A stretch of DNA of 64,000 bases from Caulobacter sp. GTDB lineage: Bacteria > Pseudomonadota > Alphaproteobacteria > Caulobacterales > Caulobacteraceae. The stretch spans positions 40,713-104,712 of the forward strand of contig JAIOXZ010000011.1 of the NCBI GenBank assembly GCA_021741355.1, given 5' to 3'. Below, one piece after another: positions 38,028 to 48,085 of this stretch. A program made the translations under genes and the position numbers. Position 1 is the stretch's first letter. Each line of letters starts with the position of its first letter. The notes below the pieces were generated by a model. The model saw only the letters and a list, made by a program, of their open reading frames with translations. It was not told the DNA's origin and ran no database searches.

Positions 38028-39254
38028 TCACACGTCCAGCAACAGGCGTTGCGGGTCCTCGATGGCTTCCTTGACCTTGACCAGGAAGGTCACCGCGCCC
38101 TGGCCGTCGACGACGCGGTGGTCGTAGCTGAGGGCGAGGTACATCATCGGGCGGACCACGACCTGGCCGTTCACGACCATCGCCCGGTCCTTGATGGCGT
38201 GCATGCCCAGGATGCCCGACTGCGGCGCGTTGAGGATCGGGGTCGACATCAGCGAACCGTAGATGCCGCCGTTGGTGATCGAGAAGGTGCCGCCCTGCAT
38301 GTCCTCGATGGCCAGATGGCCGTCGCGGGCCTTCTTGCCGAGGGCGCCGATGGCTTTCTCGATCTGCGCCAGACCCATCGCCTCGGCGTCGCGGACAACC
38401 GGGACCACCAGGCCCTTCTCGGTGCCGACGGCGATGCCGATGTCGTAGTGGTTCTTGTAGACGATGTCCGTGCCGTCGATCTCGGCGTTGACGTCCGGCA
38501 CCGCCTGGAGCGCCGCGACGCAGGCCTTCACGAAGAAGCTCATGAAGCCCAGCTTCACGCCGTGCTTCTTCTCGAAGCTGTCCTTGTACTGATTGCGCAG
38601 GGCCATGACCGCGCTCATGTCGACCTCGTTGAAGGTCGTCAGCATGGCCGCGTTGTTCTGGGCTTCCTTCAGCCGGCGCGCGATGGTCTGGCGCAGGCGC
38701 GTCATCTTCACCCGCTCCTCCCGCTCATGCAGGGCGCGGGGCGCTGCGGGCGCCGCGGCCGGAGCAGGGGCGGCGGCGCGGGCCTCCAGCGCGGCCAGGG
38801 CGTCGCCCTTGGTGATGCGGCCGTCCTTGCCCGTGCCGGCCACGGCGGCGGGGTCCAGGCCGGTCTCGGTGACGATACGCTGGACTGACGGGGCGAGCGG
38901 CGCAGCCAAGTCAGGAACAGGTCCGCTGTGCGGCGCTTCCTTGCCTTTGGTCGCCTCGGGCTGGGCTTCGCCGGCCGGTGCAGCGGCGGTGGCCGGAACA
39001 GGAGCTGCCTTGGCGGCGGCGCCCTCCTGCACCCTGCCGAGCAGGGCGCCAGGGACCACGGTCTCGCCGTCGGGCGCGGCGATCGATTCCAGCACGCCGT
39101 CCGTCGGCGAGGCGACTTCCAGGCTGACCTTGTCGGTTTCAAGCTCGACGAGAATCTCGTCCTTTCTGACCGCGTCGCCGGGCTTCTTCGTCCAGCGGGC
39201 CACCGTTGCTTCCGTGACGGATTCGCCCAGGGCGGGAGTCATGATGTCGGCCAT
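38028..39254 (-). CDS. sucB: dihydrolipoyl succinyltransferase (2-oxoglutarate dehydrogenase E2)
   Basis: The 408-residue core of 2-oxoglutarate dehydrogenase. The lipoyl domain (1-76) carries the modified Lys in [11 protein letters not shown]; an Ala/Pro linker follows, then an E1/E3-binding domain ([20 protein letters not shown]) and the acyltransferase domain with catalytic SYDHRVVDG. It lies 50 bases downstream of sucA. Its length and domain order are normal. Confidence 0.96.
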   Translation of the reverse strand: MADIMTPALGESVTEATVARWTKKPGDAVRKDEILVELETDKVSLEVASPTDGVLESIAAPDGETVVPGALLGRVQEGAAAKAAPVPATAAAPAGEAQPEATKGKEAPHSGPVPDLAAPLAPSVQRIVTETGLDPAAVAGTGKDGRITKGDALAALEARAAAPAPAAAPAAPRALHEREERVKMTRLRQTIARRLKEAQNNAAMLTTFNEVDMSAVMALRNQYKDSFEKKHGVKLGFMSFFVKACVAALQAVPDVNAEIDGTDIVYKNHYDIGIAVGTEKGLVVPVVRDAEAMGLAQIEKAIGALGKKARDGHLAIEDMQGGTFSITNGGIYGSLMSTPILNAPQSGILGMHAIKDRAMVVNGQVVVRPMMYLALSYDHRVVDGQGAVTFLVKVKEAIEDPQRLLLDV

Positions 39255-39304
39255 GGTCAGGTCTTTCGTATCTCGTGCAGGTCAGTCGGGGCGGGCGGGC
39301 GGCG

Positions 39305-42259
39305 TCAGGCGAAGGCTTCAGAGAGGAACGTCTCAAGTTCCCGCTGGTGCCGGCTCATCTGGCCGGCGGCGGTCGAGGCGGAGGCGGGGCGACCGACGTA
39401 GCGGGCGCGCTTGGCCTTGATCGACATGCGATCCAGGGTCAGCTCCAGCCAGGGGTCGACGAAGGTCCAGCCGCCCATGTTCTTGGGTTCTTCCTGGCAC
39501 CAGACCAGCTCGGCATTGGCGAAGCGGGCCATCACCTGCATGACCGACTTCATCGGCCAGGGATAGAATTGCTCCAGCCGGAGAATGTAGACATCGTCGC
39601 GGCCGGTCTTGGCCCGGGCCTCGATCAGGTCGAAGTAGACCTTGCCCGAGCAGGCGATCACCCGGGTGATCGCATCGTCCGGCTTGAGCGTGATCCCGCC
39701 GACGTCACAACCAGCCTCGGCCCCGTCGACCATCACCCGATGGAAGGACGATCCCGCCGCCAGGTCCGCCAGATTGCTGACCGCCTTCTTGTGACGCAGC
39801 AGGCTCTTGGGGGTCATGACCACCAGCGGCTTGCGGAATTCGCGGTGCACCTGCCGGCGCAGGGCGTGGAAGTAGTTGGCCGGCGTCGAGCAGTTGAGCA
39901 CCTGCATGTTGTCCTCGGCGCAGGACTGCAGGAAGCGCTCGAGGCGGGCGGAGCTGTGCTCCGGACCCTGGCCCTCGTAGCCGTGCGGCAGCAGCATCAC
40001 CAGGCCGCTCATCCGCAGCCACTTGCGCTCGCCCGAGCTGATGAACTGGTCGATGACCACCTGGGCGCCGTTCACGAAGTCGCCGAACTGGGCTTCCCAC
40101 AGCGTCAGGGTGTTGGGGTCGGCCAGGCTGAAGCCGTACTCGAAGCCCAGCACCGCCTCTTCCGACAGGGCCGAGTCGATGACCTCGAAATTGGCCTGGC
40201 CGGGACGCAGGTTGTTGAGGGGGGTGTAGTGTTCCTCGGTCGACTGGTCGATCAGGTCGCAGTGGCGCTGGGTGAAGGTGCCGCGGACGCTGTCCTGGCC
40301 GGACAGACGGACGGGGAAGCCCTCATCGAGCAGTGTCGCGAAGGCCAGGTGCTCGGCCGTGCCCCAGTCGATGCCTTCGCCGGCCTCGATGGCCGCGCGG
40401 CGGCCCTCGATCACCCGGCGGACGGTCTTGTGCACATTGAGGGTCTCGGGCATCGCCGTGATCCGCGCGCCGAGATCCCGCAGTTTCTGCTCGTCCACCT
40501 CGGTCGAGCCGCGGCGCTCCTCGTCAGTCGCCTGGCCGAGCCCGGACCACTTGCCGTCGAGCCAGTCGGCCTTGTTGGCGTGATAGGTCTTGCCGGCCTC
40601 GAACTCGTTGTCGAGGAAGGTGTCGAACTCGGCGATCCAGCCGTCGATGTCGGCCTGGGTGACGACGCCTTCGGCCAGCAGCCGGCGCGAATAGAGTTCG
40701 CGGGTCGACGGGTGGTCCTTGATCTTGGCGTACATCAGGGGCGACGTCATGGTCGGATCGTCGCCTTCGTTGTGACCGAACCGCCGGTAGCAGAACATAT
40801 CGACCACGACGTCCTTGCCGAACTGCTGACGGTATTCGGTGGCCACCTTGGCGGCGTAGACCACGGCCTCGGGATCGTCGCCGTTGACGTGGAAAATCGG
40901 CGCCTCGACCATCAGCGCGACATCCGACGGATAGGGGCTGGTGCGCGAATAGAGCGGCGCAGTGGTGAAGCCGATCTGGTTGTTGACGATGAAGTGGATC
41001 GTTCCACCGACGCGGAACCCCTTCACGCCGGAGATGGCGAAACACTCCGCGACCACGCCCTGGCCGGCGAAGGCCGCGTCGCCATGGAGCAGCAGCGGCA
41101 GCACATGCGTGCGTCCGGCGTCCGGGGTCTCGCGCAGGGTGAAGGCCTGTTTCGCGCGGGCCTTGCCCAGCACCACCGGATTGACGATCTCGAGGTGGCT
41201 TGGGTTGGCCGTCAGCGACAGGTGGACGTTGTTGTCGTCGAACGACCGGTCCGACGAGGCGCCCATGTGATACTTGACGTCGCCCGAGCCCTCGATGTCC
41301 GACGGCAGGGACGTGCCGCCCTGGAACTCGTGGAAAATGACGTGGTAGGGCTTGCCCATCACGGCGGCCAGGACGTTCAGGCGGCCGCGGTGCGGCATGC
41401 CCAGCACGATGTCCTTCACGCCCAGCGCGCCGCCGCGCTTGATAATCTGCTCCAGCGCCGGAATGCAGGCCTCGGCGCCGTCCAGGCCGAAACGCTTGGT
41501 GCCCGGGAACCGGCGGTGGAGGAACTTCTCGAAGCCCTCGGCCTCCATCAGCTTCTTGAGGATCGCCACCTTGCCCTGGGGCGTGAAGACGATTTCCTTG
41601 TCGCGGCCCTCGATGCGCTCCTGCAGCCAGCCCTTCTCCTGCGGATTGGAGATGTGCATGTACTGCACGCCGACCGCGCCGCAGTAGGTGCGGCGAACGA
41701 TGGCGAGGATCTCGCGCAGGGTCGCGGTCTCGAGGCCCAGGACGTAGTCGAGGAAGATCGGGCGATCGTAGTCGGCCTCGGTGAAGCCGTAGGTCGTCGG
41801 GTCCAGCTCGGTGGCGTCGCCCGGCGGCATGGCGATACCCAGCGGATCGAGATTGGCGCGCAGATGGCCGCGCATCCGGTAGTTCCGGATCATCATGATG
41901 GCGCGCAGGGAATCCAGCGTGGCGGCGCGGACATCAGCCGCCGGCGCGGCGGGGGCGCGGGCCTCGATCGTCTTGCCGAGCTTGGCCTCGACCGCCGGCC
42001 ACAGACCGTCGAGGGCCGACAGCCAGTCGGGTCGCGCGGCGGGCGCCTGATTGCTGGTCCAGGAGGGTTTGGCGGCGGCGGCCTTGATGGCCTCGTCACG
42101 GTCGGCGAGCGACGCGAAAAAAGCCTGCCAGGAGACGTCGACGGAGCTCGGATCTTCCGCCCAGCGGGCATGGAGATCTTCCACGAAGGCGGCGTTGCCG
42201 CCGTACAGGAAGGAGGTTTCGGTCAGAACCTGATTGATGATGCCTGCGTCGTCCGCCAT
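39305..42259 (-). CDS. sucA: 2-oxoglutarate dehydrogenase E1
   Basis: The 984-residue thiamine diphosphate enzyme that decarboxylates 2-oxoglutarate. The N-terminus SFLYGGNAAFVEDLHARWAE has the family's F-x-x-G-x-N-x-x-F-(V/I)-E pattern. Visible too are GMPHRGRLNVLA, GDAAFAGQGVVAE and RRFGHNEGDDP. The ATG at 42259 fits the family start; the frame runs on to 42394 into a repeat. It is the E1 subunit, read together with sucB and lpdA. Confidence 0.96.
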   Translation of the reverse strand: MADDAGIINQVLTETSFLYGGNAAFVEDLHARWAEDPSSVDVSWQAFFASLADRDEAIKAAAAKPSWTSNQAPAARPDWLSALDGLWPAVEAKLGKTIEARAPAAPAADVRAATLDSLRAIMMIRNYRMRGHLRANLDPLGIAMPPGDATELDPTTYGFTEADYDRPIFLDYVLGLETATLREILAIVRRTYCGAVGVQYMHISNPQEKGWLQERIEGRDKEIVFTPQGKVAILKKLMEAEGFEKFLHRRFPGTKRFGLDGAEACIPALEQIIKRGGALGVKDIVLGMPHRGRLNVLAAVMGKPYHVIFHEFQGGTSLPSDIEGSGDVKYHMGASSDRSFDDNNVHLSLTANPSHLEIVNPVVLGKARAKQAFTLRETPDAGRTHVLPLLLHGDAAFAGQGVVAECFAISGVKGFRVGGTIHFIVNNQIGFTTAPLYSRTSPYPSDVALMVEAPIFHVNGDDPEAVVYAAKVATEYRQQFGKDVVVDMFCYRRFGHNEGDDPTMTSPLMYAKIKDHPSTRELYSRRLLAEGVVTQADIDGWIAEFDTFLDNEFEAGKTYHANKADWLDGKWSGLGQATDEERRGSTEVDEQKLRDLGARITAMPETLNVHKTVRRVIEGRRAAIEAGEGIDWGTAEHLAFATLLDEGFPVRLSGQDSVRGTFTQRHCDLIDQSTEEHYTPLNNLRPGQANFEVIDSALSEEAVLGFEYGFSLADPNTLTLWEAQFGDFVNGAQVVIDQFISSGERKWLRMSGLVMLLPHGYEGQGPEHSSARLERFLQSCAEDNMQVLNCSTPANYFHALRRQVHREFRKPLVVMTPKSLLRHKKAVSNLADLAAGSSFHRVMVDGAEAGCDVGGITLKPDDAITRVIACSGKVYFDLIEARAKTGRDDVYILRLEQFYPWPMKSVMQVMARFANAELVWCQEEPKNMGGWTFVDPWLELTLDRMSIKAKRARYVGRPASASTAAGQMSRHQRELETFLSEAFA

Positions 42260-42508
42260 CGGTCTCGCGCCTTCAGCCCCCGGGGTAAGGGCTGTGTATC
42301 TGCGGGGGTATATAGTCTCTGTTAACTCCGCGGGGACCCGCGAAATTCCCGTGAGGGGTGTTTTTTCGGCGCGGTGCACAGATTTCCTCCCCACGATGTG
42401 GGGAGGGGGACCGCGCGGAGCGCGGTGGAGGGGAGTCCGTGCGCCGACTCCCCTCAGTCAGGCTCCGCCTGGCAGCGCCCCACAAGGGTGGGGAGCGTCA
42501 CCGGAAGT
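42260..42508. other. 249-base gap between sucD and sucA
   Basis: It holds the putative sucA promoter region, with an AT-rich patch TATATAGTCTCTGTTAAC near 42310-42328 and the palindrome CGCGGGGACCCGCG at 42332-42345, and then repeat D copy 2. No coding sequence is convincing here. Confidence 0.6.
42387..42495. repeat. palindromic repeat, family D copy 2
   Basis: The reverse complement of family D copy 1 (24050-24160), about 110 bases with matching end hairpins (CTCCCCACGATGTGGGGAGG). It lies just downstream of sucD, so it may stabilise the 3' end of the sucCD transcript. Confidence 0.8.
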
Positions 42509-43393
42509 TTAGCCCTTGAGGACTTCCAGCAGCGTCTCGCCGAGCCGCGCGGGCGAGGGCGACACGCGGATGCCCGCCGCCTCCATGGCCGCGATCTTGT
42601 CCTCGGCGCCGCCCTTGCCGCCCGACACGATGGCGCCGGCGTGGCCCATGTGACGGCCCGGAGGGGCGGTGCGACCGGCGATAAAGCCAACCATCGGCTT
42701 CTTGCGGCCGCGTTTGGCTTCGTCGATCAGGAACTGGGCCGCGTCTTCTTCCGCCGCGCCGCCGATCTCGCCGATCATGACGATCGACTTGGTGGCCTCG
42801 TCGGCGAGGAACAGCTCGAGCACGTCGATGAATTCGGTGCCCTTGACCGGGTCGCCGCCGATGCCGACGGCTGTCGTCTGGCCGAGGCCGGCGTTGGTCG
42901 TCTGGAACACCGCTTCATAGGTCAGGGTGCCGGAGCGCGAGACCACGCCGACCGAGCCCTTTGAGAAGATGCCGCCCGGCATGATGCCGATCTTGCACTC
43001 GCCCGGCGTCAGCACGCCCGGGCAGTTCGGGCCGATGAGGCGCGACTTGCTGCCGGCGAGGGCCTTCTTGACCTTGACCATGTCGAGCACCGGGATGCCC
43101 TCGGTGATGCAGACGATCAGGCCGATCTCCGCGCCGATCGCTTCCAGGATGGCGTCGGCCGCGAAGGGCGGCGGGACATAGATCACCGAGGCGTCGGCGC
43201 CGGTGGCGTCCCTGGCCTCGCCGACCGTGTCGAACATCGGCAGGCCGACATGAACCGTGCCGCCCTTGCCCGGCGTCACGCCGCCGACCATCTTGGTGCC
43301 GTAGGCGATGGCCTGTTCCGTGTGGAAGGTGCCCTGGGCGCCGGTGACGCCCTGGCAGATGACCTTGGTGTTGGAACCGATGAGAACCGACAT
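42509..43393 (-). CDS. sucD: succinyl-CoA synthetase alpha subunit
   Basis: The 294-residue CoA-binding subunit. The CoA loop is [20 protein letters not shown], the active-site His is in GHAGAIV (phosphohistidine intermediate) and [18 protein letters not shown] is conserved. With SucC it makes succinate and ATP/GTP from succinyl-CoA. The start touches the sucC stop directly (TAG|ATG), showing translational coupling. Length is normal. Confidence 0.97.
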   Translation of the reverse strand: MSVLIGSNTKVICQGVTGAQGTFHTEQAIAYGTKMVGGVTPGKGGTVHVGLPMFDTVGEARDATGADASVIYVPPPFAADAILEAIGAEIGLIVCITEGIPVLDMVKVKKALAGSKSRLIGPNCPGVLTPGECKIGIMPGGIFSKGSVGVVSRSGTLTYEAVFQTTNAGLGQTTAVGIGGDPVKGTEFIDVLELFLADEATKSIVMIGEIGGAAEEDAAQFLIDEAKRGRKKPMVGFIAGRTAPPGRHMGHAGAIVSGGKGGAEDKIAAMEAAGIRVSPSPARLGETLLEVLKG

Positions 43394-44593
43394 CTAGCGA
43401 GCACCCTTCACGGCGGCGACAATCTTCTCCGCGCCGTCCGACAGATCGTTGGCGGCGATGACGTTCAGGCCGCTTTCGTTGATGATTTTCTTGCCCAGCT
43501 CGACATTGGTGCCTTCGAGGCGGACGACCAGCGGGACCTGGAGGCCAACTTCCTTGACCGCGGCCACCACGCCCTCGGCGATGATGTCGCAGCGCATGAT
43601 GCCGCCGAAGATGTTGACCAGGATGCCCTTCACTGCCGGATCGGCCGTGATGATCTTGAAGGCCGCGATGACCTTTTCCTTGGAGGCGCCGCCGCCGACA
43701 TCGAGGAAGTTGGCCGGCTCGGCGCCGTACAGCTTGATGATGTCCATGGTCGCCATGGCCAGGCCCGCGCCGTTGACCATGCAGCCGATTTCGCCGTCGA
43801 GGGCGATGTAGGCGAGGTCATGCTTGCTGGCTTCGATTTCCTTGGAGTCTTCCTCGGTCTCGTCGCGCAGGGCCTTGATGTCCGGATGGCGGTAGAGGCT
43901 GTTGCCGTCGAACGAGACCTTGGCGTCAAGAACGCGCAGGTGGTCGTCGGCGGTGACGATGAGGGGGTTCACCTCCAGCATCGCCATGTCCTTGGCCAGG
44001 AACGCCGTATAGAGCTGGGTCAGCAGCGTCGCCGCTTCCTTGGCCAGACCGCCGGTCAGGCCGAGGGCCTTGGCCAGCGCGCGCTGGTGCGTCGGCCAGA
44101 CGCCGGTGGCGGGGTCGATGGAGAAGGTGTGGATCTTCTCGGGAGTGTCGTGGGCGACCTCCTCGATGTCCATGCCGCCTTCGGTCGAGGCGACCACCGA
44201 GACCATGCTCGACTGCCGGTCGACCAGCAGCGAGAGGTAGAATTCCTTGGCGATGGCCGCGCCCTCTTCGATGTAGAGCCGGTTGACCTGCTTGCCCTTG
44301 GGACCGGTCTGGTGGGTCACCAGCACGCGGCCGAGCATTTCCTCGGCGTTGCTGCGGACCTCGGCGACCGACTTGACCACGCGGACGCCGCCCTTGGCGT
44401 CGGGGGCCAGCCCTTCGAACTTGCCCTTGCCGCGCCCGCCGGCGTGGATCTGGCTCTTCACGACGAAGACGGGCGTGCCGAGCGTCTCGGCGGCCTTTTG
44501 GGCTTCTTCGGGGGTGAAGGCGGCGAAGCCGCGCGGAACGGGGACGCCGAATTCGGCCAGAACGGCCTTGGCCTGGTGCTCGTGAATATTCAT
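43394..44593 (-). CDS. sucC: succinyl-CoA synthetase beta subunit
   Basis: The 399-residue nucleotide-binding subunit. The ATP-grasp part begins [38 protein letters not shown] is the nucleotide loop, and [15 protein letters not shown] is the C-terminal block. It immediately precedes sucD. In many relatives mdh lies next upstream; here an accessory block of eight genes intervenes. Confidence 0.97.
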   Translation of the reverse strand: MNIHEHQAKAVLAEFGVPVPRGFAAFTPEEAQKAAETLGTPVFVVKSQIHAGGRGKGKFEGLAPDAKGGVRVVKSVAEVRSNAEEMLGRVLVTHQTGPKGKQVNRLYIEEGAAIAKEFYLSLLVDRQSSMVSVVASTEGGMDIEEVAHDTPEKIHTFSIDPATGVWPTHQRALAKALGLTGGLAKEAATLLTQLYTAFLAKDMAMLEVNPLIVTADDHLRVLDAKVSFDGNSLYRHPDIKALRDETEEDSKEIEASKHDLAYIALDGEIGCMVNGAGLAMATMDIIKLYGAEPANFLDVGGGASKEKVIAAFKIITADPAVKGILVNIFGGIMRCDIIAEGVVAAVKEVGLQVPLVVRLEGTNVELGKKIINESGLNVIAANDLSDGAEKIVAAVKGAR

Positions 44594-44857
44594 CGCGCTA
44601 TTGGGGTCTCGCGGATGCGGGGAAAGGGTCCCGCAGGCGCGGGTCGCGCGGTTTATAGTCGCCGCCTTGCCGCACGCGCAACCCGATGCGGCAGGTAAGG
44701 AAAAACATCCTGCGAAGCGACGTCTGGGCGGGGAAGGCGGCCCCGTTTCGGCCCAAACACGCGCCGGTCTTGCCGCTCCGGGCGGCCATACAAGTGAGAA
44801 CGGCGGCGACCCGGGAAGGTCGCCGCCGCTCCGATGGAATCGGACTTGAGGCCTGGC
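44594..44857. other. 264-base gap between sucC and the TonB receptor gene
   Basis: It carries the sucC promoter region and, near the receptor end, a strong hairpin. Short reading frames here (for example 44598-44789 minus) look like shadows without a ribosome binding site. Confidence 0.6.
44801..44828 (-). terminator. hairpin terminator of the TonB receptor gene
   Basis: Perfect 11-bp stem CGGCGGCGACC / GGTCGCCGCCG with a six-base loop, 30-57 bases after the receptor stop. On the minus strand it is followed by TTCTCACTTGT, not a pure T run, so termination is likely but not certain. Confidence 0.6.
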
Positions 44858-47104
44858 CTAGTACTTGGCGGTCAGGCGGAACGTCCAGGTCCGGGGGGCG
44901 CCGTAGTAGGCCGTCCGGATGCCGCCGACCGAGGAGAACTCCTGGGCGTCGGTCTTGTAGAGCTCATCGCCGACGTTCTGGCCGTAGACGCCGGCGGTGA
45001 AGCGGCGGTCGACGCTCTCCCAGACCAGACGGGCGTCCATGATCCAGTGGTTGTCATCCCACATGCCGGGCAAACGAACCTTGCTGTTGGTCGGCGTGTT
45101 GTCGATGGCCAGGGCCATTTCCGAGCGATAGCGGGTCTGGCCGCCAAGCGTCAGGTAGCCGGTGTCGCCCAGGTTCCACTCGTACTGGGCGCCGTAGCGG
45201 GCCGTCCAGCGCGGCGCGAAGGCCGGCTCCTGGAAGGCGCGGCTGCCGCCCGTGGCCACAAAGCGCACGTCGTCGAAGTCGTCGTAGCGGGCGTCGAGCA
45301 CGCCGATCTGGGCATCCAGACGCAGGCCGCTGACCGGCACGACGATCAGTTCGAGCTCGGCGCCCTCGATGACCATGGCGCCGGCGTTGATGACCGTCAG
45401 TTCCGGGCTCGGCAGGCCCGTGCCGGGATCAGTGACGGTGCCGGAGACGCGCGCCTGGAAGTCCTCGTAGTCGTTGTGGAAGACGGTGAAGTTCGCCAGC
45501 ACGCGACGCTCGAGGAAGGTCGACTTCACGCCGGCCTCAAGGCTGGTCACCTCTTCGGGATTGTAGGGCGCCTGTTCGCCGGGGTTGTTGGCCCGACCGT
45601 TGAAACCGCCGGACTTGAAGCCCTTCGAGTAGCGGACATAGGCCATGATGGTATCGGACGGCTTCCAGTCCAGCGAAACCATCGGCGAGACATTGTCCCA
45701 GGACTCGTTGAGACCCGAGAAGGCGAAGGCGGGGTTCGCGCCGAACAGGGCGTTCGACGAGAAGGTCGAGGTCGTCCGCGAGTAGGTCTTCTCTTCCTCG
45801 GTGTAGCGCAGGCCGCCCGAGAGATTGACGGTGTCGGTCAGCGCGTAGGTAGCGTTGACGTAGAGCGCCTTGCTGGTGGTCTCCAGGTCGTCATCCACGG
45901 TGCGACGGAAGGTGATGCCGCCGCCGAGGAGGTCATCGGCGAAAGCTTCCTGATGCGAGGTGATGTTCTCCTGCATCCAGAACAGGCCGGCGACGACGGA
46001 CAGCGGACCGCCGGCGTCATAGGCCAGCTGGAACTCCTGGCTGGTCTGATCCTGATCGACGCCGACAAACACATCGCCCAGCTCGAGATGGGTCGCGTCG
46101 ATGTCGATGTAATCGTCGGTTTCGAGATTGCGGTAGGCGGTGATCGACTTGAGCGTCAGCGAGTCCGACAGCTCCCAGGAGATGTTCGCGGCGTAGCCGT
46201 AGTGGGTCAGCTTGGTCGAGTTGGGCAGGCCCGGGGTCGTGCGGGTCTTGAAGTCGTACGTGGCCGGCGGGTTGGTGACGACGATCAGCGGCACGCCGAA
46301 GAGCGTCGAGAGCGTGCTGGTCGGCTGGCCGACCGTCATGGCCGCGTCGTCGCGGCTGTAGTCCGCCGACAGGTCGACCCGGACCGTGTCGGTCGGCGTC
46401 CAGCTGAGCTGGCCGCGGATCGCCATCGTGTCCTTGTCATTGTACTCGGCCTTGGTCACCGGGTCAGTGACGTAGCCATCGCGCCGCGCCACCAGGCCGG
46501 AGACGCCGACCGACACCGTGTCGCTGATCGGGCCGGAGATCGAGCCCCGGGCTTCGGTCTGGTTGTAGCTGCCGTAGGCGAGGGCCACGTTGGCGCGGTA
46601 CTCGTCGCCCGGACGGCGCGTGACCACCTTCAGCGCGCCGCCGATGGTGTTCTTCCCGTAGAGCGTTCCCTGCGGTCCACGCAGGACTTCGATGCGCTCG
46701 ATATCGAACAGATCGAACTGCGTGCCGCGGATACGGCTGTAGTAGACGTCGTCGACATAGACGCCGACGGCCGGGTCGAAGGTCTGCAGCGCGTCGGGCT
46801 GGCCGATGCCGCGAATGAAGATGTTGGTGGCGTTGGACGAACCGCGGCCCTGGCCGAGCACCAGGTTCGGCACCGATCCGGTCAGGCCCGTCACGTCGGT
46901 CGCCTGAACGCGCTCAAGCGCCTTTTCGTCGAAAGCCGTGACAGCGGCGGGGACGTCCTGCAGGCGCTCCTCGGTGCGACGGGCGGTGACCACGATCTCG
47001 CCGACCGTGGTATCGTCCGCGCCCGACTCCTGGGCCACCGACACGCCGCTCATCGCGGTCCAGGCCGCGCCGGCCAGCAATACGCTCTTCCATATGGTCT
47101 TCAT
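44858..47104 (-). CDS. TonB-dependent outer-membrane receptor
   Basis: A 748-residue receptor. A signal peptide ends near SGVSVAQ; a TonB-box-like segment is seen in GEIVVTARRTEERLQDVPAA; the plug domain runs to about residue 150 and a 22-strand barrel follows, ending in FRLTAKY. The type resembles alphaproteobacterial receptors for substrates other than iron. The ATG at 47104 follows TTGGGAGGGC. The adjacent TetR gene and the carotenoid oxygenase on the same strand suggest an uptake function for a hydrophobic compound. Confidence 0.93.
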   Translation of the reverse strand: MKTIWKSVLLAGAAWTAMSGVSVAQESGADDTTVGEIVVTARRTEERLQDVPAAVTAFDEKALERVQATDVTGLTGSVPNLVLGQGRGSSNATNIFIRGIGQPDALQTFDPAVGVYVDDVYYSRIRGTQFDLFDIERIEVLRGPQGTLYGKNTIGGALKVVTRRPGDEYRANVALAYGSYNQTEARGSISGPISDTVSVGVSGLVARRDGYVTDPVTKAEYNDKDTMAIRGQLSWTPTDTVRVDLSADYSRDDAAMTVGQPTSTLSTLFGVPLIVVTNPPATYDFKTRTTPGLPNSTKLTHYGYAANISWELSDSLTLKSITAYRNLETDDYIDIDATHLELGDVFVGVDQDQTSQEFQLAYDAGGPLSVVAGLFWMQENITSHQEAFADDLLGGGITFRRTVDDDLETTSKALYVNATYALTDTVNLSGGLRYTEEEKTYSRTTSTFSSNALFGANPAFAFSGLNESWDNVSPMVSLDWKPSDTIMAYVRYSKGFKSGGFNGRANNPGEQAPYNPEEVTSLEAGVKSTFLERRVLANFTVFHNDYEDFQARVSGTVTDPGTGLPSPELTVINAGAMVIEGAELELIVVPVSGLRLDAQIGVLDARYDDFDDVRFVATGGSRAFQEPAFAPRWTARYGAQYEWNLGDTGYLTLGGQTRYRSEMALAIDNTPTNSKVRLPGMWDDNHWIMDARLVWESVDRRFTAGVYGQNVGDELYKTDAQEFSSVGGIRTAYYGAPRTWTFRLTAKY

Positions 47105-47264
47105 TGATTTCGCCCTCCCAATTGGCGTCGCCACGACCGAAGTCGCTAGCCGGTCCGTTAGCGGACGCTGTCGATTGTTAAATTCACCAATCGGCGAATT
47201 GGGAGCGACCATCTGTCATGACGGACTCGCACGGAAGGGGCCGCGCGCGTCGGTGAGACAGTTT

Positions 47265-47280
47265 TTCATCAGGTGATGAA
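47265..47280. promoter_or_regulatory. 16-bp palindrome between TetR and TonB receptor
   Basis: TTCATCA-GG-TGATGAA has perfect 7-bp arms. It lies 30 bases after the TetR stop and about 160 bases before the receptor ATG. It is not followed by T's on the minus strand, so a TetR operator is a better guess than a terminator. Confidence 0.4.
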
Positions 47281-47309
47281 TTGGCGCCACACGGGCGCCG
47301 CGCCGGTCG

Positions 47310-48005
47310 TCAGCCGGGACGCTTGCGCGCCACGGCCTCGAAGCCGGCAGCGCAGTAGGCGTAGAGCCGCTGGCGCGCGGACTCGAGATCGCTCGACTGG
47401 CAAAGTCCGTCGGACAGCTGGTCGATCCGCCCGGTCTCGGCAACCGTCAGCATCATCGAGCCGGTGAGGAACTGGTAGCACCAGTAGAGGTCGCGCAGAT
47501 CGGCGCCCGGGATCGCCTTGCCGAGCGTTTCGATCAACTGGCGCACCACCGGGTCAAAGAAGCGGTGCATCACCTCGCCGCCCCAGGCCGGGGTGGTGTT
47601 GATCTGGGCCACGAGGTTGAGCCAGTTCTTCCAACCCTGCCCGCCGGTCAGCGCCCGCTCGGCAAGGGGGTCGATGAAGGCGGCGATGACGCCCTCGGCT
47701 GTCATGGTTCCGGGATGGGCGGCCTCGTAGGCCGACATCGCGTCGGCGCGCGCCTGGTTGATCACCTCGGCCCGGCGCAGCAGCACCGCGTCGAACAGCT
47801 CGCGCTTGGCGCCGAAATAGTAGTGTATCAGGGCCGTATCGACGCCGGCGTCGGACGCCACCTGACGGGTGGTGACGCCGTAGAAGCCGTGGCGGGCGAA
47901 CAGGCCCTCGGCCGAATCGAGGATCGCTTCCTTGAGATCCAGACCCGTCCCCTTGGACGGACGACCCCGGCCGGCGCCGCGGGTTCGGGGCTTGGCTGCG
48001 GTCAT
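47310..48005 (-). CDS. TetR/AcrR family transcriptional regulator
   Basis: A 231-residue regulator. The DNA-binding domain spans about residues 22-70 (AILDSAEGLFARHGFYGVTT and ALIHYYFGAKRELF). The C-terminal domain has no assigned ligand. Preceded by a basic tail (TAAKPRTRGAGRGRPSKG). It lies between the receptor and the oxygenase genes, all on one strand, and is their likely repressor. The ATG at 48005 is chosen because the longer frame adds only unrelated sequence. Confidence 0.9.
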   Translation of the reverse strand: MTAAKPRTRGAGRGRPSKGTGLDLKEAILDSAEGLFARHGFYGVTTRQVASDAGVDTALIHYYFGAKRELFDAVLLRRAEVINQARADAMSAYEAAHPGTMTAEGVIAAFIDPLAERALTGGQGWKNWLNLVAQINTTPAWGGEVMHRFFDPVVRQLIETLGKAIPGADLRDLYWCYQFLTGSMMLTVAETGRIDQLSDGLCQSSDLESARQRLYAYCAAGFEAVARKRPG

Positions 48006-48085
48006 CGGGCGGCGTCCTGGCGGGGGCCGAAAGCGTCGGCCCGCCCCTGCGATACGCCGCCCCCTCGCCCGCTGGCAAGGCCGGT

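Noticed and set aside
39275..42325. 1016-codon plus-strand frame opposite sucA
   Set aside because: Shadow frame of a high-GC gene; sucA on the minus strand shows full family motifs and normal length.
44598..44789. 63-residue minus-strand frame before sucC
   Set aside because: Lies in the sucC promoter region, without a ribosome binding site or recognisable features.
47105..47309. Cobalamin or TPP riboswitch before the TonB receptor
   Set aside because: No matching conserved boxes could be seen; only short palindromes are present.
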